Source: Cyrtodaria siliqua
Taxonomy: Eukaryota; Mollusca; Bivalvia; Adapedonta; Hiatellidae
DNA: 64,000 nt
NCBI GenBank assembly: GCA_037043455.1
Contig: JAWPHD010010309.1
Location: 30,983 to 94,982 of the forward strand
Direction of reading: 5' to 3'
Shown here: positions 24,301 to 32,530 of the stretch, piece after piece
Layout: each line of letters opens with the position of its first letter
How positions within the stretch are numbered: the first letter of the stretch is position 1
Made by a program: the position numbers and the translations under genes
The notes under the pieces: model-generated
Told to the model about the DNA's origin: nothing
Seen by the model: the letters and a program-made list of their open reading frames with translations, nothing else
Databases searched by the model: none

Positions 24301-25727
24301 CTGGCAGTTCCAAGGTGATACCCTCATTGCCAACCCCGTTAATGCTTGTGGTGTTGCATACTTTGATTTTTCCTTGTAATTGTTTTGTATGCGTGTTTTT
24401 GGTTAACTAAGTTCTGTGAATGATATATTTTCTGTTCGACTTTTATATCGACTTTTACTAACACTTTCAAAACGTAGTGTTTAGCGGTCTCACAACTGAC
24501 AGGAGCAACTTCTTTATCAAAAATGGGAGTTACTTAATCAAAGACCTGCCTAACTATCTTAGTGTTACCCCTCCCACCGCCTCATTCCCCCAAACATGAC
24601 TAAGTGAATAGTGTGGTTAAGTGGACCCTATGATGACGTCTACCTAAAGCCCAAAAGAGCGGTGACTTTTGATGTTTGTCTGCAATGGTTTATTCTCTTG
24701 TTGCTCTGGCTTCTGCCAAGTCAATGAGTACCATCTTTGTGGCTTTCTAGGCTATTGTTTTTTTGTATTTATATATATACGAGCATCTTTGTGTTTTACT
24801 TATATTGCCTATTAATGCTGCCTTGTTGGTTACAGAATAGCTCATGACATTGATTTCTTTATTTACACTATCCCGCTTTACTGGGTTGACAGTAGGGTAA
24901 GTGTGAGGTTTGGTGCACCCTAGAACCCGGTTTAAACTCCCAGCGGCCTTTTTGCCACTGACCGTTCCAAGGTGGTAGCCCTATTATCAACCCTTTCGTG
25001 TTTGTGATGTCTTACTTGGCCTTTTATTAATCTTTAAATTTGTTCTTGAATGCTGCTTTTCCTGTTTGATATTTATATCTATATGACTAAGTGGATAGTT
25101 CGATGGACTTTGAATCCGGAGATTACGGGTTCGAGTCTCACTGACATCACTTTGTTTCTAGATGTGTCTATAGGCTGGAGACTTTCGTTAGCCTCGTCTG
25201 TCGGATTGAGCAGGGAATAGGGTGGTCCGGTGTACCAGGCACGTTAAATTAAAGAACCATCGGAATCTATTCGATAGAAAGAGTATGATACGGTTTCCGG
25301 ATTTCTGTGTTTACTCCCCTTTTCTCTGGAGTGTGGGCTCTTAGTTTCATAGGATACTGTGTTGCTGAGCCGTCCGACACCATTTCAATATAATTAATCA
25401 ATTAAACACTTCAGATATCAGTTTTCTGTGAGAGAGCACCCTTACAATGAAATAGAAGACGTCATACTCCGACCAAACCAAAAAGAAGATCCTTACAGCA
25501 AGCCATGGGATACAGAATCTTTACCAGAGGGCCCTTTGCCTATACCTAGCAACATGTTTCTAAAACAGACTTCTTCGCAACAATCAGCACGATTCGTCAG
25601 AAGAAGTGGAAGTGCGGGTAATGTACTGACAAAGCAAGGAACCACCCTATCAGCAAGCAAATCAGTAAATTTGGGAAGAATCGTGGATAAACCCAAAATG
25701 AGGTCAACAAGTATTACAAAACTGTAA
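541..25727 (+). CDS. Gene 1: DBB-domain (BCAP/BANK-like) adaptor, 3' part, 8 exons
   Basis: Spliced model: exons 541-828, 6002-6016, 6877-6915, 8928-8996, 18837-18928, 21052-21099, 23248-23315 and 25415-25727. Every intron is GT..AG and all seven junctions agree in phase; the exon lengths sum to 932 nt, which with one base from the missing upstream exon gives 310 codons and a TAA stop. That closure makes the model strong even though some exons are tiny. The first exon resembles the DBB domain of the Dof/BCAP/BANK adaptors, which link receptors to PI3K and Src-type kinases (family knowledge). The remaining 215 or so residues are Ser/Pro/Asn-rich and probably unstructured, ending in a Tyr-containing segment. 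The gene is 5'-incomplete. I did not find the ankyrin repeats that normally follow the DBB domain. The identity is an inference from pattern; the exon structure is read directly. Confidence 0.7.
829..2150 (+). other. Gene 1 intron, first part
   Basis: AT-rich intron sequence with no coding signal. It contains an inverted partial copy (1274-1375) of the dispersed repeat seen at 19079-19340, recognisable by the AATTCAATT border and the GGCACCATA block. Confidence 0.6.
2153..3238. repeat. 1.1-kb palindrome of a compound repeat
   Basis: A left arm of about 540 bp (2153-2690) is followed by its reverse complement (2697-3238), separated only by a short (TA)n tract. Each arm is itself a 130-bp module, about 270 bp of other sequence, and a second copy of the 130-bp module. 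Landmarks are GTTGCAGCTATCC and GTAGTTCGTCCGAAGG in the left arm and their complements in the right. A further partial copy follows at 3225-3330 and ends in (TA)n at 3314-3354. The short ORFs here are repeat-derived. Confidence 0.85.
3314..3354. repeat. (TA)n microsatellite
   Basis: About 20 TA units after the partial palindrome copy. Confidence 0.9.
3440..3550 (+). repeat. Family A repeat fragment
   Basis: The segment reading CTTATCTTGTTTGTGTTCATTGG through CTGTATTTATTT is a diverged copy of the outer half of the family A element also found at 6500, 26085, 29260 and in the 53-bp satellite. Confidence 0.55.
4303..5932 (+). repeat. 29-bp minisatellite array, about 1.6 kb
   Basis: The basic unit ATACAACTCTARTTTAATG plus TTGTCTTTTA is repeated some 50 times, with a short variant (TTGTCTTTTAATCATG, 16 bp) inserted at intervals to give 45-bp higher-order units. 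The single A/G difference marks two unit types that alternate irregularly. A family B element (4359-4450) sits inside the array near its start. The array ends about 70 bp before the gene 1 microexon. Confidence 0.95.
4359..4450 (+). repeat. Family B element inside the minisatellite
   Basis: Begins TTCACTACC(T/G)TTCATGAACAG, carries the hairpin 4376-4398 (stem CAGTCTC/GAGACTG) and ends near the conserved CCGTTTCCAAAGGTCCAC. Minisatellite units flank it on both sides, so it entered the array. Confidence 0.8.
6002..6016 (+). CDS. Gene 1 exon b: 15-nt microexon
   Basis: Five residues (D-P-D-G-D with the split first codon) lie between an AG at 6000-6001 and a strong GTAAGTT donor at 6017. An alternative acceptor AG at 5990-5991 would add ten bases, break the phase and run into TGA, so the downstream AG is chosen. 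The exon is class 1-1, so including or skipping it leaves the frame intact. It sits about 70 bp after the end of the 29-bp minisatellite. Support is splice signals plus phase only. Confidence 0.5.
6360..6595 (+). repeat. Two family A fragments in tandem
   Basis: Segments 6385-6447 and 6497-6590 both contain GTGTTTGTTGCTTCCAAG followed by CAGTATTTATT; the second also keeps CTCATGAACAGACTCA. The hairpin 3' arm is lost in the second. Confidence 0.7.
6877..6915 (+). CDS. Gene 1 exon c
   Basis: A 39-nt class 1-1 exon between TATATTTCAG and a GTATTT donor encodes EVFEELVSPLDPK. It joins the flanking exons in phase. No known domain; acidic and Pro-containing, as expected of a linker. Confidence 0.6.
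7525..7826. repeat. TAC/TGC trinucleotide microsatellite
   Basis: About 300 bp of CTA/CTG/CCA triplets. It gives long poly-Leu, poly-Ser and poly-Val frames, which are low-complexity artefacts. Intron of gene 1. Confidence 0.95.
8928..8996 (+). CDS. Gene 1 exon d
   Basis: A 69-nt class 1-1 exon between TTGTATTCCAG and GTATGTG encodes a 23-residue linker beginning ESFQLEFSDNPPTAP and ending LKRG. In-phase with both neighbours. Pro/Ser/Asn-rich, no fold recognised. Confidence 0.6.
9127..9246 (+). repeat. 29-bp x 4 tandem repeat
   Basis: Four nearly perfect copies of TTGCATATTACCAACAGTTG plus ATTATACTG. Intron of gene 1; no other function seen. Confidence 0.9.
9995..11715 (+). repeat. Modular dispersed repeat with about 165-bp units
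   Basis: It starts near CTCTACTGACCAAGGGCC, passes a run of CGTCCGTCGTCCG, then six or so copies of a 165-bp unit (landmarks TCGTTAAGACGAT, TTCATCCGATCTTTACCAAA, GCGGAGTTATGGCCCTTGAT), and from about 11000 a second unit type (GTGTTCCGGTTGAATGATTT, GGAGTTATGGCCC). It ends near CCCTCTTGGGCCTCTTG. Similar elements with GTCCGTCCG and GAGTTATGGCCC phrases are frequent in bivalve DNA. A decayed relative lies at 21290-22680. Confidence 0.75.
11824..12420. mobile_element. Hairpin MITE copy 1
   Basis: The ends are 33-bp inverted repeats (11824-11856 and 12388-12420, core ACCAGTGTTTTTGAGATA). Inside lie a 135-bp hairpin (11866-12000, stem around CTATCAAGTTTAT and GAAAACGAAGAATGG) and a second hairpin (about 12300-12352, stem ATGGCCCCGATATAAG). 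A reverse-oriented copy of its middle part is at 53330-53760. No transposase; non-autonomous. Confidence 0.8.
12707..12772 (-). pseudogene. tRNA-like sequence (Ser-TGA-type anticodon arm)
   Basis: On the minus strand it reads GTAGTTCAGTGGTTAGAGC (D arm), GACTTGAAATC (anticodon arm) and TGTTCGAGCCCC (T arm). Acceptor and anticodon stems do not pair well, so it is more likely a tRNA-derived repeat head than a working gene. Confidence 0.45.
13058..13135 (+). pseudogene. tRNA-like sequence
   Basis: GCAGTGGTCTAGAGG resembles an A box and GGTTCAAATCC is a good B box, with GTTCCGGGC following. The anticodon arm is poor. Probably a tRNA-derived SINE head. Confidence 0.35.
14912..14964 (+). pseudogene. 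tRNA-Asp(GTC)-like fragment
   Basis: GGCGGAGTGGTAAGCACGG followed by CCGCCTGTCACGCAGG and GAGTTCGAATCTGC. The anticodon loop matches tRNA-Asp(GTC). The 3' acceptor strand is missing, so it is a pseudogene or SINE head. Confidence 0.4.
17100..17240 (+). mobile_element. LINE C-terminal fragment
   Basis: The frame reading VVDNFPTPSLNAFKSRLNKH follows the W-N-x-L-P-x-x-V-V ... S-L-x-x-F-K-x-R-L-D/N-K-x-W motif near the end of the reverse-transcriptase ORF in many animal LINEs. Only this segment is recognisable; a 5'-truncated, dead copy. Confidence 0.55.
17357..17640 (+). repeat. Palindrome-containing repeat segment
   Basis: Contains two copies of the self-complementary ACTGGGAAATATTTCCCAGT (17581-17600 and 17611-17630), 10 bp apart. 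The ORF over it (ending YFPVDLPLGNISQ) is read through these palindromes and matches no family I know. Confidence 0.4.
17708..17858. mobile_element. Hairpin MITE
   Basis: A 151-bp near-perfect inverted repeat: arms 17708-17778 and 17793-17858 with cores AACGAGTTCCCATT and AAAATAATTCATAAC, loop around CGAGCCTTTTGGCG. No coding capacity. Confidence 0.8.
18339..18445 (+). repeat. Family B element
   Basis: TTCACTACCGTTCATGAACA through GTTCGGCCGTTTCCAAAGG. The hairpin is kept with one mismatch (CAATCTC/GAGACTG). Same orientation as 4359. Confidence 0.8.
18837..18928 (+). CDS. Gene 1 exon e: Ser-rich
   Basis: A 92-nt exon between CATTTCAG and a GTAAGA donor; it enters in phase 1 and leaves in phase 0. 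The peptide is Ser-rich (HRLSSPSSQNLDF, then RRDSGNSSGGSFEK), with basic residues before Ser that suit kinase or 14-3-3 recognition (inference). It lies nearly 10 kb after exon d in a repeat-filled intron, so an unseen exon between them is possible, though none is needed for phase. Confidence 0.6.
19079..19440. repeat. Dispersed repeat D
   Basis: Starts with GAATTGAATTGAATTGGGG and TTTTACGGCGCACCAACAC, passes TATATGGCGCCAAACAGGG, and ends in a G-rich tract at 19378-19400. A reverse-oriented fragment is at 1274-1375. Confidence 0.6.
19545..19815 (+). repeat. tRNA-derived SINE copy
   Basis: Carries CTTCTCACCGCTGCGGGG, TCGAACTGGGAGCTCAACTT and GTGTCGATTCTTA, and ends with an A/C-rich AATAAACACACAAAC tail. 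Other copies: 42535-43275 (minus, split), 54409-54579 (tail only, palindromic) and 61385-61570. Confidence 0.75.
20274..20892. mobile_element. TIR element with about 88-bp inverted ends
   Basis: Arms 20274-20360 and 20805-20892 (core GAGCGGCTATRGTCCATATG) are inverted repeats. A third, direct copy of the arm starts at 20632. No transposase between them. Lies in the gene 1 intron 160 bp before exon f. Confidence 0.75.
21052..21099 (+). CDS. Gene 1 exon f
   Basis: A 48-nt phase 0-0 exon between TATATTTCAG and a consensus GTAAGT donor encodes SDNSSELSRTRGRTIS. Arg-Thr/Ser clusters suggest a phosphorylated linker. Joins both neighbours in phase. Confidence 0.6.
21290..22680. repeat. Decayed relative of the 10-kb modular repeat
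   Basis: Scattered phrases such as CGTCCGCCGTCCGTTGTC, GCTTGGACAAGTTCG and GAGTCATGGC match the units at 9995-11715, with much divergence. Confidence 0.45.
22690..22775 (-). repeat. Family B element, hairpin deleted
   Basis: AGACCTTTGGAAACGACCGA through TGTTCATGAACGGTAGTG in reverse orientation. The stretch between TATTGC and TGTTCATGA is shortened so the hairpin is missing. Confidence 0.75.
23248..23315 (+). CDS. Gene 1 exon g
   Basis: A 68-nt exon between TTCGGTTACAG and a GTATTA donor, phase 0 to phase 2. It encodes DERQSIKLANTKTSTGG followed by EKYNK. The split Gly codon (GG plus A) is completed by the last exon. Confidence 0.6.
23985..24480 (+). repeat. Family C repeat, copy 1
   Basis: Begins about GATGTTTGTCTTCAATC and contains GACTTCTGCCAAGTCATTAA and AGATTTGGTGACCC, then a diverged GACCGTTCCAAGG block. 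It gives an open frame of 138 codons with hydrophobic content, but the same sequence recurs as a dispersed repeat at seven other sites, so it is not a gene. Confidence 0.7.
24655..25078 (+). repeat. Family C repeat, copy 2
   Basis: Close to copy 1, with GGCTTCTGCCAAGTCAATGA, GTGTGAGGTTTGGTGCACCC and CCACTGACCGTTCCAAGG. Tandem with copy 1 in the last intron of gene 1. Confidence 0.8.
25079..25400 (+). repeat. tRNA-derived SINE with Gln(TTG)-like head
   Basis: The first 70 bp (GACTAAGTGGATAGTTCGATGG, GACTTTGAATCC, GGGTTCGAGTCTC) are tRNA-like with a Gln-TTG-type anticodon arm and a good B box. The body contains GTACCAGGCACGTTAAATTA and AGAACCATCGGA. It ends just before the acceptor of the gene 1 terminal exon. 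Confidence 0.65.
25415..25727 (+). CDS. Gene 1 terminal exon with Tyr motifs
   Basis: The terminal exon follows the acceptor ACACTTCAG at 25406-25414 and runs 313 nt to TAA. It contains the tyrosines YQF, PYNEIEDV and DPYSKPWD; YxxI and YxxP are SH2-ligand forms (Src/PLC-type and Crk-type by general rule), which fits an adaptor role. The rest is Ser/Thr/Lys-rich and basic, ending in ITKL. Length and composition differ clearly from the repeat-derived ORFs around it. Confidence 0.75.
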
Positions 25728-25860
25728 AACACATGTTTAAACACTGGAAATATGTCCATAGTTATATTAGGTATGTGTCCATGTATTGGAAATTGAAATG
25801 TGTCCGATTATTAAAAACGTGTTCATTTTATTGGAAGTAAATCCCCTATACATGTATGGA

Positions 25861-25866
25861 AATAAA
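25861..25866 (+). promoter_or_regulatory. Candidate polyadenylation signal of gene 1
   Basis: AATAAA lies 134 bp after the stop codon of gene 1 and is the first canonical hexamer seen downstream in that orientation. Position is plausible for a 3' UTR; no transcript evidence. Confidence 0.4.
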
Positions 25867-26079
25867 TACAATTTTGTCCCAACTATATTAATCACAAAAA
25901 TATTTATTTTTAACTGGGTAAGAGAACAACGCAACCCATATATTATTTATGACGTAATCCCGTGAACAAACACAAACATATGCACGTTATCAGTGCTGAT
26001 CGAATCTACAAACATACGTATTGGAGCAGTAAATATTTATATATTAAGTGAACTTGTGTTGAGATGTGTTGCGCCATAT

Positions 26080-26175
26080 ATTACCTCTCATGAACAGACT
26101 CAGTAAAACAGAATCTTTACTTTTCTTTTTTGTGTTTGTTGCTTCCAAGTTACGCCTTTATCAGTAAATAGACGT
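26080..26175 (+). repeat. Family A element, truncated
   Basis: Begins TACCTCTCATGAACAGACTC and runs to GTGTTTGTTGCTTCCAAG. The hairpin 3' arm has decayed (AGAATCT). Confidence 0.7.
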
Positions 26176-28490
26176 TTATAGATGAAGAAAATCAGAATCT
26201 TTGTATTTACTTCATTATTAAATAGTGATAGTACTGTACATAATGCTGCTGAATCGTATACACTATGCTTGTTGAATTTATTAACCCTTTCGCCGCCAAA
26301 TTTCAAAAGTCGTCTGCTAAAATTTGAATTTAAACCATCCGGTTATATCAGCCTGCACATAGTGTGCATGTTGATCCGAGCCTACACTGGTCGTAAAATC
26401 AATGTGGTTGACTGTGGCAGCGAAAGAGTTTTTGTTAATACATGCTTTGTTTATAATGCATTTGATATTACATTTTAATATACTCATTATCTGTGCCCAC
26501 ATAGCCTTTTTGGTAATATGCTAGTATATATCTGATACCAACAATAATATCATAATTTCACTTCATAGATCAGTTTATTCGTATATATGTTTACACTTTT
26601 TGTCGGTTAAATGAAATAATAATACAATTTTAATTTACCTAAATGTGATGCATTTTCGTTGTTGGCACTGTACATTCGAGAGTACGTTTCATTAGGCATT
26701 CCAATTATTCGTTCAGCTTTGGACAATTTAACACGTCATAACTGTTTAATATTTCTTTTTTTCTTCAAATACTCCATCACCCTCGTACGAGGATGCTATG
26801 GAGATGTCTGTAAGTTAGTGAGTGTGATAAAAAGGACATATCGAGAGTGAGATCGATACAAAGGTGATAGTGTTAATTTATAGAGGAGTGGTTAGTAAAA
26901 GCAGTCTAAAAACAGTGTTCGTCACTGCCACCTTGAACTGATTCAGGGTTGGCACCACAACTATGTTTGCTGGCAGTGTTTTGCATTGGACAGCTGCCAG
27001 TGGGAAAAATTAATATTTGTAAAAATATTATGTCTATTTGCGTTAGGGAGAGGGAATGGCTATGCCGTGTCGCTCGTAAGAGCTGCTGAAAATATGTGAG
27101 GCTAGCTAAGATAAATAGTTTTTCAGAAGATATTACATTGTTTCATGAAAGTAAAATTTTAGATTTTACTGTTAACAAATGTAGGGTTATTATAGTTATT
27201 ATCTGAGTAGCTAACTTCTCCAGTGAAGAAGCATTATGATTACAATTATGATTACGAGATATATGAGATGATTGAAAATTGCCTCCCTTTTATTGCTTTT
27301 TGTTGTTGTTGTTGTGTTTTTGTTGTTGTTTTTCTTGTGTGTATTCATTTACAACAAATGGTTGTAAATTTAAGTTATATGCATGAATATATATTTTGAA
27401 ACAAAATCTTGTTTTTAAACTAACTGTGGTTTTTATGTTTAAATCTTCGCAATAGAACATAAGAACACGACCAAAAACACAATATCTGAGTTAGACTACC
27501 ATTAATTTTACATAAGTTCCTGCAGAAAAATGTCAGTGAATATATACCATTTGTATGTTTTTGGACATATGAAGCACTCAGCAATGCATCAGCCGCATAG
27601 TGCATGCATATCATGGGATGACTAGAGTCCGTATTCATAACGTTTCTTAGCAATATCTTAAGTCGAAATTTATCAATTGTTATAAACACATTTTCATTTC
27701 GTTTTAAGACGTCTTGTTTATGTTTAAATAATGCTATGAATTAAAAAAAACACCACTTAATATTTATCTTAAAATAGATGCTCTGTAGTGTTGTTGAGAG
27801 TTTAATAAGGATATTTGAACATATATAAACATCTTAATATGTTCTTCTTCAGTTGCTTTATGAACACGCCCGCTGTTCTTTTGTCCACAATTTGCACGAA
27901 TCTCAAAGTAATCGACTTCTTGGTTTTTAATTGTGGTAAATGCACAAATAAAAAATGTTGCAAAAAGTTCATCTGACCTTTCATTTTAATGTCGTTTTCC
28001 CCAGACGTCAGGTAAATGTTTCAGAAATGCAGATACATATTTAATACACAATCAGCTCTTATTATCTTTCAACGTACTAGTTAATAAGTAACTAAATATT
28101 CTTAGAACGACTTACGAGTTGACCTCAAGATTCGAGCGGTCTAGCTTCTATCTCGTATCTTATGTAAACACAGGCATTAACATGGGACCTGGCTATTTTG
28201 AATAGTTTTGAAGTTAGGGGTGTTAGCTAACTATTTCTCCCATTGTATCTATCCACAATGTAAACTATCGAATTTATTTCAGGGCTAAAATCCTGCATTT
28301 AAAATTTAGCATAGAAATAGACGTTTATTTCATAAATACATATACACATTGAAATGGACATGTTTCATTGACGTATTAACATTTCACGCTGGTATTTGTT
28401 GATATCCGTACAAATTAGAATGCGTATACATCTTACGTTGATATTCATTGATATCTGTACAAATTGTAATACTCACATGTTTTATTGATA

Positions 28491-28742
28491 TATACACTTC
28501 TCAAAACTGCTAACTACACCGCTCACGTTTTATACACTTTTCAAAACAGCCAACTACACCGATTTAAAATATGAATAATTTTGTTAATATCATTATTTCA
28601 TAGTTGTTTGTAATTAAATAAACAAATAACACAAATCTGCACTATATGAGACACATTTATATTTTATTGAAAAACATTCAACCCATCGATATATATAACC
28701 CAAAACGTGAGCGGTGTAGTTAGCAGTTTTGAGAAGTGTATA
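28491..28742. mobile_element. MITE with perfect 41-bp terminal inverted repeats
   Basis: TIRs 28491-28531 and 28702-28742 are identical complements, beginning TATACACTTCTCAAAACTGC. A partial copy of the TIR repeats just inside the left end (28532-28560). The TA borders suit a Tc1/mariner-type MITE (inference). No coding capacity. Confidence 0.85.
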
Positions 28743-29257
28743 TGTATACCATTTTGCTATACCAATACGTATAAACACATTGTAATAAAGATATGTATAC
28801 TTGTATAGACTTGTGTTCTGTGTACATTCTGATTGTATTGATTAAGATTGTGCAGTGAGAGTGGAGAATGCTTGGATCAATTAAGCATTATTTAGTGTCT
28901 ATTAAGTGAAATTTTAACAAAACAGAAACCCCAAATGTAGCGAACGTACTTAGTGATTAACCTTCATTTCAACAACTAATGGATGATGGCACTGACATGC
29001 AAATGAACATTCACGCGAGCGCAGTGTACCATTGTATTATGGTGCATGCGCAGTAGACCATGAACACTTAATAAACTAGTGCTAGCGTTTTAGTCAAATA
29101 GGTTGATACACAATTTGAAAATATAGTCATCTGATTGGATTGAACAATAGTTTAAAGACTGATTAGAGTTATCAACCACGGCTTCATATATGCACATACA
29201 TGTATGTTTTTTGTATAGTTATATACGTGAACTAGTGTTGATGGTGTTGCACCTTAT

Positions 29258-29385
29258 ATTAACTCTCATGAAAAGACCGAATGGAACCGGGTCTGCTACT
29301 TTTCTCTCTTGTTTGAGTTTGTTGCTTCCGAGGTATCCCCTTTTCAGTATTTATTGTACCATAATAGACGTTTATAGATGAGGGG
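29258..29385 (+). repeat. Family A element
   Basis: AACTCTCATGAAAAGACC through CAGTATTTATTGTACC. Stem AGACC/GGTCT at 29274-29278 and 29290-29294, a base-pair exchange relative to other copies. Confidence 0.75.
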
Positions 29386-32195
29386 CATCAGTCTCTGTGT
29401 TTACTTTATTAGTGAATGAAATAAATAATTATTTTCATACCTGACCATTCAGCAAGCCTTTCAGGTCAGTGCGACTGACCCAGCACAGTCCGACTGACCA
29501 ATAAGTACGTAGAGTAAGCATCGTCATGATGATCTGATTAGATAATTTTGAAGTTAAAAAGCTGTATTTACAAATATAAAATCAGGGCTAGTTGGAGTTA
29601 TATATTTAGCAATATTTTGCATAATTGCGACGGGAAAGGAATGTTAATTTATTATATTGTTAATGGTATGTATATGTACAGCAGTATAAGGCGCCGTTTT
29701 ACTACTGATTCAGTATGTTGTGATATCAATAATTCATTTATGGATATCAAAACTCTAATTTAAAGACTCTTCACTTGTGTTTGAAAAAAAAAAACGTACA
29801 TCATAATGGCAGAAAAGTAGACTCAACCGAGTAAACAAACAAGTCCAACAAAGACTATAAAGAGTACATGTTATGTGTAAAGAAATATAAAATGTCGGAC
29901 AGGGAAAGTAGCATTGAAGGAGGACAGTCAACCACAAAACACAGCAACAAACACGCAAACAGACAAACAAGAAGGCAAAAGTAATAATAAATGCAAACGA
30001 CATCACAAACAAAAGGGTTGACAATAGGGTTACCGCCTTGTAAGTCTAAAACGGCGTTAAAGGCACTCTACGTAGCCCCTTATGAGCACATCAACGTTTA
30101 TGGATTGTGATAAATAGCAAGGTCTCGAAACCATTCAAATAGTTTATTGATACATTAGATATACAACAATATCAAGTTATACATACTTAACACAGAAAAT
30201 TACATATGAACAAAATATTTACATCTTAACGTTGATTTAAAGAATTAAGGAACAAACAGTTGCGCTATATATACATATTTCTTAGTACTTAGTTCATAAT
30301 CAGCAATATATGAACAAATACTTCGTGTTAGTAATATATGATGTGTTCTCTTAATTGTATATACAATGCAATGTTAAATACTAGCATGTTTTCTTATATT
30401 TTGTTTTGATTTTTTGTCATATTGAACGCACGATGCATTACATGGTTATCTTCGTCACGTTGAAAAAACATTTCACAAATGGAACATGCTTTTCATACGA
30501 ATAATTTCCTTTGGGGGTAAAACTGTTTTAAAATATGTAATATTTTAATTTTAAAATTACTTCCCTAAATACATTAGACAAGATTTTTTTTCTCTTTAAA
30601 TCAGGTAAATTAAAAGATGTTGCTGTCTTGTTCGTTTGAAAAGGATGTCGTGCATATGCTTGATATTTTTGTTAATTGCTTTATTCATGACTGTTACAAC
30701 ACATATGCACACATCTGTTTACTGGGATTTGCCATGTTATTTATTTGCTAAACGTATTATTTATCAGTGTATATTGCTCGAATGAGCGTTTTATGCGCGT
30801 GTCTTTTGTTGGATTCATTCAGTGAATGATACAACAGCTGTTCAACTTTTGAATTTACTTTTACCCAAATAAAGTAATTCCTCCTCTGACCATCCACACT
30901 ACTAGCATGTTATGTCATGGCGATAAAATAGTGTGTTATTAGTTACACTAATATAATACTTACTTGCCCTATTTCACGACCTCATGGAGGATTGAATTGC
31001 TTTTAATGATATATCTCATGTATTTTGGGATGACTGCTTAAGTATTTGAATATATAACCCCAACTCGCTTTTGTCCTTGAGTTCATTAACATATGTTGAC
31101 TCCCTAGTTATAAATATCATTGCTAAAACTGTTACGTTTGTTTTTGAATAATTGATCTTTTAACATAGTACCGGTTTATCAAAAAATAGATTCTCGGCCA
31201 TACACTAGCACTCTTATGTTGCAAAGATGAACTTGAATGTTATTTTGAAAATCAGGTTTACTGCATCATTCGTGGTGCCAATGGTCCATGAATATCAGTA
31301 TGTATCGAAAGTATAACTAAAATGAACATGCTCTGTGTCAACACGATTTTTGTGCGTGGGTGCATCTAGTGCTTCTATCAATTATATAATTTCACTCCAC
31401 GTGTTTCATCAGTTTTCCGTGACCTAAATATTAGTTTTCGTGATAATAATTGCGATTGTTTTCGGAAATTCCCCTGTCTATAACCGGTAAACGCTGACTG
31501 TTATGGATTCGGATTCTTTGCGAGTATTCTGCTTATACTGACGCTGTATCTTAAACTATTTGTCTGCACGCAATTTTGATTGTCGTTTTGCTGCACTACA
31601 TATTGATTGTTTGGCATAACATAACATTAAATATGTTATTTTGTCTTGAATAATATCTTTTAAAGTGATAAAACTCGAACATCATTTTAATCCTGCTGCG
31701 CATTCGTAGACCTACTTTCTCACTTTTCAGCAACATAACATCTGTCATTCACTACAAAACAACACATACCATATTCTCCATATAATGATAAGCATATACA
31801 TGCAAATATTTACATTCACTTGATACTTTCTGTTGAAAAGGACATCTTATTTCGGGAAAAAACCCACTTCACTTGTTGGTAAACGGACATTACTGCGCAT
31901 GCATCCGGTGCGCTAGGCGGAGTTAACTGTGAACGCATCCGGTGTACCGAAATAGAAAATGGCTATTCCCGGTCTGAAAATTATCTTCTTGCACATATTT
32001 ATCATTACCAACCTCCCAAGGCACGGTTTTGTTGGTACTATAACAAGGGGAAAATACTGTAATATAATAATTGATTCACAAATGTTCGGCGTTTATGCGT
32101 TTTTTAACGCCAGTAGGGAATGGCAAATTTACCCCCAAAAAATGCTAACACGCTTCATGGAACTTGCCATTGCCTACCGGCGTTTAAAACCCCAT

Positions 32196-32262
32196 AAACG
32201 CCGACAATTTGGAACCGCATAAACGCCGACAATTTGGACCCGCATAAACGCCGACAATTTGC
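32196..32262 (+). repeat. 25-bp tandem repeat
   Basis: 2.6 copies of AAACGCCGACAATTTGGAMC followed by CGCAT. Confidence 0.85.
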
Positions 32263-32419
32263 GATTCAATATTAGTGTTTACTCTACTTTTTAAACCAAT
32301 CAGATGCCTCAGAGTTTCAAATACTTGCACCATTTATTCATGAAGATTTGACTACCAGCGCTCTTCATGGTTTAGAGTGTGACCTATATAGAGACTATCG
32401 ATACAACCTATCGTAAACA

Positions 32420-32530
32420 CTAAGCCGGATAGAGCCTATGAAGAGAAATCTTCACCATTAAGAAACCGCTCCTTCCCTTTCGGTTTCTTAATGGTGAAGA
32501 TTTCTCTTCATATCATCTATCCTACACTTA
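32420..32530. repeat. Long hairpin, 31-bp perfect core
   Basis: Core arms 32438-32468 and 32481-32511 (for example CTTCACCATTAAGAAACCG and its complement) pair perfectly across a 12-nt loop; imperfect pairing extends to about 32420 and 32530. MITE-like or a small inverted duplication. Confidence 0.75.

Noticed and set aside
23963..24379. 138-codon hydrophobic frame that looks like a small membrane protein
   Set aside because: The sequence is a copy of dispersed family C, seen seven more times with the frame broken.
31959..32222. 87-codon frame with a signal-peptide-like start
   Set aside because: It runs into a 25-bp tandem repeat and has no splice or homology support; noted only under the intergenic entry.
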